Positions 58,032 through 64,000 of a stretch of DNA of 64,000 nt are shown here, in pieces (the stretch's first letter is position 1; each line of letters opens with the position of its first letter). The position numbers and the translations under genes are program-made. The stretch is taken from the NCBI GenBank assembly GCA_015179125.1, contig WHVA01000094.1, forward strand, positions 1-64,000. The letters are read 5' to 3'. The notes beneath the pieces were generated by a model that did no database searches, was not told where the DNA came from, and saw only the letters and a program-made list of their open reading frames with translations. The stretch comes from Gautieria morchelliformis (Eukaryota; Basidiomycota; Agaricomycetes; Gomphales; Gomphaceae).

Positions 58032-59243
58032 ATGCCGGCGGGGCCGTTCGTCGTAAGCTGCTCATTATTTGGAGAAACTTGCCTTTGAGCTGCTCTACAG
58101 CCATCGAATGCTTTCTCGTCGCTCATCATCGGCGGCCTTATCAAGATCAACGGTGTCCAGGTTCCATTGATGCTATCTAAAACCATCTCAAAGCCTGGAA
58201 AACCACTTCTAGCCAGCGCAGAATGCTTCGCCAATCCCGGCGGTCTACTACCTGTTCGTCCACCCTCCAAACTCCCGCCTCCAGGTAACCTCTGTCTCCA
58301 CGTTTCATTGGAACCGGAACGACTCGGCTATGGCAGAGTCGGTTCGGTGTACCCGCTTAGGATTGACGACAACAACCAGTACACTCTTCCATCCCTTGTA
58401 ATAAAAGTCGCTGCTCGGCGCCGTTATGACGACCTGGCTCGTGAGGCCTGGTTTTACGAAGAGATGGAGGATATTCAGGGAGTAGCCATCGCACGCTGCT
58501 ATGGATTCTTTACCGCTGAAATCGAGCAGAATAGCGAGGTTTTGGATTGGGCCGAGGCTGATGCGGATTGCGACGAGGAAGAGGTAGACATTCGGGGCGA
58601 GGACAGCCCAAGTGAGGATGGCTGCGACACGGAGGATACATGGGACCGCTATGCATGGAGAGATTCTGAAGATCTGGTGATGGAAGAATTCAGCTGGGAA
58701 GTGGTGTTTAAGCGCGAAGAGGAAAGGGACAAGTTAAGGGACAAGTTAAGGGACAAGATAAGACAAGAACGTCGAGATAAACGTGCCCGAACAATCAAAC
58801 CAACTCGTGCCGATCCGGTCTCAGTGCGCAACCGCAGCGACAAGACCTTTCTTTCAGTCTTGGTCTTAGAAAGACTCGGGGACGTGATGCCCATAGGTGT
58901 TCCGTTGGAAGCACTCAAGTTCGTCTGGCCAGCTCTAACTATGCATGCTTCTGAACATCCTTTGTTATGCAGACCGGATGTTCGTGAAATATACAGCGAC
59001 ATGGGTCGATTCGGTGTCCATCACATAGACATCCGATGGAGAAATATTTTGGCGGCACCTGCGACAGACCAGAGTATTGTCTGCCCTTATCACGGACACA
59101 AGCATCAATGGCGTGTGGTTGACTTCGATCTGTCGAGAAAGTCAAACCATTTACATTCTGGTATCGAATCCGCTGCGAACGGATGGCTTCAGACCATACT
59201 GGATGGATTGGAAGAAGGATACGTCGTGGAGACTTGGGACTAG
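58032..59243 (+). CDS. DFD-type protein kinase-like protein, copy 3
   Basis: Exons 58032-58052 (MPAGPFV) and 58101-59243 with a 48-nt intron give 387 aa. Glycine loop GYGRVGSVY near residue 83, Lys109, helix C Glu near 122, acidic insert, catalytic loop HIDIRWRNIL at 315-324, DFD at 348-350. Compared with copy 2 it has four more residues, due to a repeated RDKL unit in the basic linker (RDKLRDKLRDKIRQ). The ORF is intact over its whole length, and the two copies differ mostly outside the kinase motifs. It shares a 536-bp divergent promoter with the seven-helix copy B. Confidence 0.8.
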
Positions 59244-60098
59244 ATGCATTCTTTGTCTCTCAACGCGACATGCATCGGAAAGATTCTATTCACTTATGAG
59301 AACTCGATCATTTCCGGGCAACTTGATATATTCATCGTAGATAAACGCCGCCTTTAGGATGTCACAAGAGTCGAATTATGCATGTACCGCCTGCCAGATT
59401 ATGGTGGTACAGCGTCCCGACCTTTCTCCTCGAGATGGCCTCTGGATGTAGGCTGATTACTCATCATGGACATGTGAGCAGGACCTATCATAATACCTAT
59501 ATACCCATATCACAGACTGTGATGATTCCTGTCCACTCATACTTGTCCTTTATTCACAGTCGCAGAAATGTCCCAACTTCTATGTTTGAGACCGGCGGCC
59601 AACTGTCATAGTATAGTACAGGTCAGTTAGTACTCATGGTCATTGTTCCGTTTCGGCTGGCTAGGTTGCGTCGATGCCCGATATGAATGAGGACTAAGAT
59701 CTCTGCAGGCTTCAACTTCAGGCCCGCTCCCATGTCCTCTTCGAACATGAGAATATTTTACCTGGGCCTGTTCCCCGGAATGCCAAGTGGGATTTCTATA
59801 CTGAAATGATCTATGGCATGCTAGATACGGGTTTGCCCTCTTCTTCCATCGCACCATGGTCCGGCCTGGATACTGTGGGGATTCCTGTTAGGGGCGCATA
59901 TAACTTTTTAGACTCTGTTTTGGGCTTAGCTTGGCTTCTATGGCCTCATCCACATGCTTCTCTTCCGATCGTTGGCGAATGAGGAGTATCTATCGCGTCA
60001 TGAAGCCTAAGAAGAGAACAGTAATACCTTTATGACTGCTCGCTGCTTCTAATAGTTACAAGCTATAAGAAGTGCTCGAATACTTCGAATTGTCCTCG
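59244..60098. other. Kinase 3' flank and spacer of unit 2
   Basis: No gene; close copy of 53540-54373. Confidence 0.5.
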
Positions 60099-60634
60099 AT
60101 GTCGAGTCTTGCAGAGCTTGAAGCCTTGGGTCTGGCCATTTGTGAAAATCGAATTCCTGCGGTAGGTATTCCCCGAGTGCTGAAGCTTTTTGCGCTGACC
60201 AGAATCCTCTAGAGCTTTGCGTTTGTTGAGGTTAGAGGCATATCATCTACTCTCAATGGGTCCCATTAAGCCCTCTTGGGTTGAAGAAAACAACCGGGGC
60301 GACATTGGTTCTGTCATTTGGTCTCTGTGGAAGTGCCTAAGTTGTTTGATCACTTACCACCTCTATGTGATGGAGAATGCAACGGGTTTTTAACGCCATA
60401 TTACCGGGGCGTATACTACTTCATCTTAGGATGGCAGCAGTACGGGACCGGAGACCCGTATCTTCAGCGCAACTGACCACCGTTTTCCGGATCTCACTAC
60501 CTAGCGAATTTTCCACAGACATGATAGGACGTGGAACATGGCTTATAGATCCACAGGCGGGTCCTAGACTCGAGGCGACGATCAGCGACGGTAGCCAGAC
60601 TGTCAGAGGACACGCTTACAATGGCGCGGCATGA
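60099..60634 (+). pseudogene. DUF6533-type gene, internal-deletion remnant C
   Basis: Same structure as remnant B: exon 1 from the ATG at 60099 (MSSLAELEALGLAICENRIP), the short intron, then a jump to GTTGAGGTTAGAGGC and the last exon ending at 60634. Shared deletion ends show that the deletion happened before this unit was copied. Confidence 0.75.
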
Positions 60635-61756
60635 TCTACACGATGGCCTCCGGGATTATTATTTCAGGGTGGAAAATGTGTGGACGTGTATATACCCCTC
60701 GGCAGGAATAGACACTGCAGGTGCTGGATATAATGGGTTCCCCGCAAGAACATGTCGTCATGGTTTTTCGTGCACTCGCGGTTCTCGTCGCTCTACCGGC
60801 CCTGGTGCTCATATCGCCGTGGGCAGCGAAGGGCGCGATTGAGCACAAGGGCCAGAATGCCGCGTCCACGCACACGTCTGTGCGAAGCAGGGGGACCTCG
60901 ACTTCGAGTGCCTCATTTTGGGCGCGATGAGGGACACGCCGCAGACGCTTCCTGGGCCGGTGAACTTCTGAGGCGGGGAGGTTGTATTCAATTTCTATGG
61001 TTAGATTGGGACGGGGAGAAGCGGCTTCAAAATGTGCTGGTTTTGTGTGCATGTCGGATACAGTTGCAAGCGGTATATGCCCAGGCACACAGGTTGCGCA
61101 AGAGCATCTGGCTCGTAAGCCGGTGGGGCCAAGCGGGCGTGCGCGTTCAGTGTGGACTCACCGTAGATGACCCGCCGCGCTCAGTACGGCACGTTCGATG
61201 CATGCACTTCAGTGCCCGGCGTTCCATATGGCACGGTTTTGCAGATCTCTTGCTACGGTTGGGCATGCACTGGCAGCTGGTCCAGCGCACAGCGGGGTGG
61301 CACGGCAATGTAGTCGCACCGCGAGCGCTGCGCCCACGAGCTTACGGTAATCACTAGTGACAAAGCCCTCACTATCGATCAAGTAACATGCATGACAGAC
61401 ATTGACAGTTGATGCAAGTCAGTCACTTCCTCTAATATACACGATGAGCTTCTGATGATGCCACCAACCGAACGACGAGGTCACGCATGTTGAAGTATTC
61501 TTTGACGCAAAGATTAGAAACTTCGTTAATTATTAGTGACAAAGCCCTTGCTATAGATCAGGCAGCATGTATCACAGTTGATGCAAATCACCCACTTCCT
61601 GCATATAATATACACGGTGATGCCACCAACCACACGACGAGGTAACTCATGTCATTTTATGCAACGATGAGAAATGTCGCAAGGAATGTTTGGCATAACC
61701 ATAGCCACAGCATGTCCGAGTCTGGGATAAGTAAACTGTCACGAAAAGGGTCCATA
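60635..61756. other. Unrecognised conserved segment of unit 2
   Basis: Corresponds to 54910-56046. The MGSPQEHVVMVFRALAVLVA start (60733) is open for 66 codons here; a different frame is open for 201 codons (60752-61357). Neither shows a domain, and the frames differ between units, so conservation of a protein is doubtful. Confidence 0.4.
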
Positions 61757-63216
61757 CTACATGTAGCAGCGAATGTCCTGTTCATCGCGCAATGATTCCG
61801 GGGTAGCCACACCTTAGTGAATGGGAAGGTCTTCGTCGAGAGCCGAATTCGACTCATCTTGACTCCGAGTGGAGCGGGTCTGTTTTGCACCAAAATGAAT
61901 GCAAGGAAACCAAACTTGCAATATGTCCTACACCCAATCAACAATCATTTACGCCTCATTAGCAGGATGGCAATCGAACACGACTTACGCGCTGCAGACC
62001 AAGTAGCAAGAACCCGAGGAGAGGAACTTGGCCAAGGGCATACGTCAGTGGTGTGCGAAAGAGACTGGAAAGCTTGTGTGAGGCTCACAAAGCGACTCTC
62101 CAATATCCGTTATATCTGCCATGATCATAGTCGCATTCGAATCTGGGTTTGTATCAAACAGGCCAAACCACGTCACGAGAATGCTTAGAGAAATATCACC
62201 GCGCAGTCAGTCCTATTCTTCGAGATATCCGAAGAAAAACATACACGGCGAAAAGCAGTCGAAACGAACAGAACACGGAGAGGCGCACAAGCAGAGAGAG
62301 GTTCATGATGCTACCCATATTGACTTGTCGAAACATACGACGATAGCTAACAAACGTGATCACCAAAAGGACTGAAAAAGGAACCATTAATCTCAGCATA
62401 GCACGAAAACTGACAACTGACTATCCCAAATGCACGTAAGAACGACCAGCGAAAGAACCACGTAATCCACAGCTTTGAGCCGCAAATTGAGGACTTTTGG
62501 GGTGAAGTCAAAAAGCAGGCACTGGCACATACGGGATGGTCAGCGAGCGTGCCGAAAAGAAAGCTCCCAGCACTCACAAGGGGGACTAGTCCCATCAAAT
62601 AAGGCGTGATTAGAAGCTTTTATCGTAATTCAATCGAGCTCAATTCTCGATAGAAGGTGTGATATCTCACCGCGAAGGTTCGTAGCTGCGTTGTCCGCGC
62701 CTTTGCATCACTGAAAGCACCTCGCATTTGAAACCACAGCTGGATAAGACATTAACGGGACACTTTCATCTACAGATGACGCGTACATGGATGAAAAGGT
62801 TCAGGGTGGCCGTCAGCGCGCTGTTAATTCAATATTACCATCAGGAGGACGACGCCAGTGAGTGGTGTTACTGATTAACTCCATGCTCACATGAACCTCA
62901 TACAATCGACCACAGTATCGAATATGATGGCCACACCCAAGGTTTGATCAGTTTCAGCGAAAGCCATGAACTGCACCACATCCCTTTTCCCCAGTCGCCT
63001 CAGCAGTTAATTGTGGATTGAGAGGACTTGAAGCACGCACGTGAAGATCATGACTGCCGTATACATGAGGTACGTCGAGACGAAATTAAAGAAAACAGAG
63101 TGGCGGCGCATGCTCTCCGAGTCCGAAAGAACGACGGTGAACAGCAACGCAGACAGCGATACAAAGCCCAGGAGCCGCAGCACAAACATAGCGGCGTTAA
63201 CGGGTGGAAACGCCAT
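61757..63216 (-). pseudogene. Seven-helix GPCR-like gene, tandem copy C
   Basis: Near-identical to copy B (MAFPPVNAAMFVLRLLGF start). The C-terminus reads past the copy A/B stop because TGA became TGC, ending four codons later at 61757. The same middle frame difference is present. Start codons of this gene and of kinase copy 4 are 536 bp apart. Confidence 0.55.
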
Positions 63217-63265
63217 AGCACCAAGTCGACGTCGGGACGAGGTTCATCTTCGATTTTCTAGCATT

Positions 63266-63280
63266 GTCGTTTAAATACGC
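63266..63280 (-). promoter_or_regulatory. Conserved TATA-type promoter motif, copy C
   Basis: Same motif as at 12501-12515, 50 bp upstream of the copy C start. Confidence 0.55.
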
Positions 63281-63751
63281 ATGCGGAAATCCAGAACTAC
63301 AGTAGCGACTCGTCATAGATGACCGCTACGAATCAAAAGCTGTGCACGGGAAGGTGAAGAACCTAGGTTCGGATCAGGACTCTCCCGGCGCCGTTCAATT
63401 GCTGTGGCCGAACCGACTACTCCATTGAGTTCCTCACGGTGACAGCTTGGAGCGCGAGCGGATAACGGGACGCCGCGGCAAGCGAGGCTGCGGCCGTGAC
63501 GGAAAAAACTATTTGAAGGCTGGACACCGCAGCAACACCGGGCACTTATTGTAAGTACATTATGCACCGGAAAACCGGAGCCCAAGTTGCTGATAATAAG
63601 TAACAGGAGAGACGACCATCATTTTGGGTGTTCCACTCGATTATTGAACTGCACACTGGAACTAGTGATCAATATCCAATTGAGCAACCTAGAACCGCGG
63701 AGAATTCTAACGTGCGACTTGCGATAATCTCTGCAGGTCTCTCAGCACACC

Positions 63752-64000
63752 ATGCCGGCGGGGCGTTCGTCGTAAGCTGCTCATTATTTGGAGAAACTTG
63801 CCTTTGAGCTGCTCTACAGCCATCGAATGCTTTCTCGTCGCTCATCATCGGCGGCCTTATCAAAATCAACGGTGTCCAGGTTCCATTGACGCTATCTAAA
63901 ACCATCTCAAAGCCTGGAAAACCACTTCTAGCCAGCGCAGAATGCTTCGCCAATCCCGGCGGTCTACTACCTGTTCGTCCACCCTCCAAACTCCCGCCTC
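63752..64000 (+). CDS. DFD-type kinase-like gene, copy 4, cut by the window end
   Basis: The first 249 bp of another kinase copy. Exon 1 (63752-63771) has one G/C base fewer than copy 3 in the GGGGCCG run, which shifts the frame unless a different start is used. The intron (GTAAGC...CTACAG) and the exon 2 start (SNAFSSLIIGGLIKINGVQV) match copy 3. It shows that the array goes on beyond the window. Confidence 0.7.

Larger units (their letters stand above)
52337..63751. repeat. Two tandem units of about 5.7 kb (kinase / DUF6533 remnant / seven-helix gene)
   Basis: Unit 1 is 52337-58031 (5695 bp) and unit 2 is 58032-63751 (5720 bp); a third starts at 63752. Order of parts, deletion ends and spacers are the same in both, and by eye they are very similar. 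A diverged partial unit lies at 44100-50812. Confidence 0.85.

Noticed and set aside
1-64000. tRNA, rRNA, CRISPR or bacterial operon signals
   Set aside because: Looked for tRNA-like cloverleaf words, rRNA motifs and regular spacer repeats; none were found, and the gene structure is clearly eukaryotic.

Overview
The window looks like repeat-rich nuclear DNA from a mushroom-forming basidiomycete (Agaricomycetes); I cannot name the species. The evidence is the mix of gene families: a FunK1-type kinase, a DUF6533-type seven-helix protein, a second agaricomycete seven-helix receptor-like family, a DFD-type small kinase family and a Plavaka/CACTA transposase. Genes carry many short GT-AG introns (about 41-70 nt), and there are chromodomain Ty3/gypsy and Ty1/copia fossils. 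No rRNA, tRNA, CRISPR or bacterial-type operon was seen.

Layout. 1-10.3 kb is nested transposon fossils: a gypsy tail with chromodomain, then a coiled-coil gene remnant split by a solo LTR, which is itself split by a 6-kb gypsy copy, which carries a further insertion. 10.3-14.0 kb is mostly non-coding and ends in one intact-looking seven-helix receptor-like gene (12563-14029, +). 14.4-25 kb holds a solo LTR with perfect target duplication, a 5'-truncated LINE with an 11-bp target duplication, a second broken gypsy, a hAT-type MITE with 8-bp target duplication, a copia remnant and one captured exon of a LIS1/PAC1-like WD40 gene. 25.2-30.7 kb is a Plavaka-type CACTA transposase gene (-) invaded by a solo LTR of the same family as the one at 2.9 kb. 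30.9-40 kb is a large inverted repeat whose arms carry GC-rich hexamer tandem repeats; between the arms lie an intact gene for a 483-aa protein with a SAM-like C-terminus, a decayed FunK1 kinase and a nearly whole Tc1-type (DD34E) transposase gene. 40-43.8 kb is another solo LTR, a copia integrase fossil and AT-rich spacer.

43.8-64 kb is a tandemly amplified host gene array. The unit (about 5.7 kb; starts at 52337, 58032 and 63752, with an older diverged copy on the left) contains a kinase-like gene (+), a DUF6533 seven-helix gene or its deletion remnant (+), an unrecognised segment, and a second-family seven-helix gene (-). The seven-helix gene and the kinase of the next unit start head to head about 540 bp apart, so each junction is a divergent receptor-kinase pair. 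One kinase copy is instead paired head to head with a PD-(D/E)XK nuclease-like gene (50967-52171, -). The left unit keeps a full DUF6533 gene; both right units share one internal deletion of it, which orders the duplications.

The array of two seven-helix families, a DFD-type kinase family and a nuclease-like gene in divergent pairs is the most interesting part of the window. That they form one sensing or self/non-self module is only an inference from gene order.
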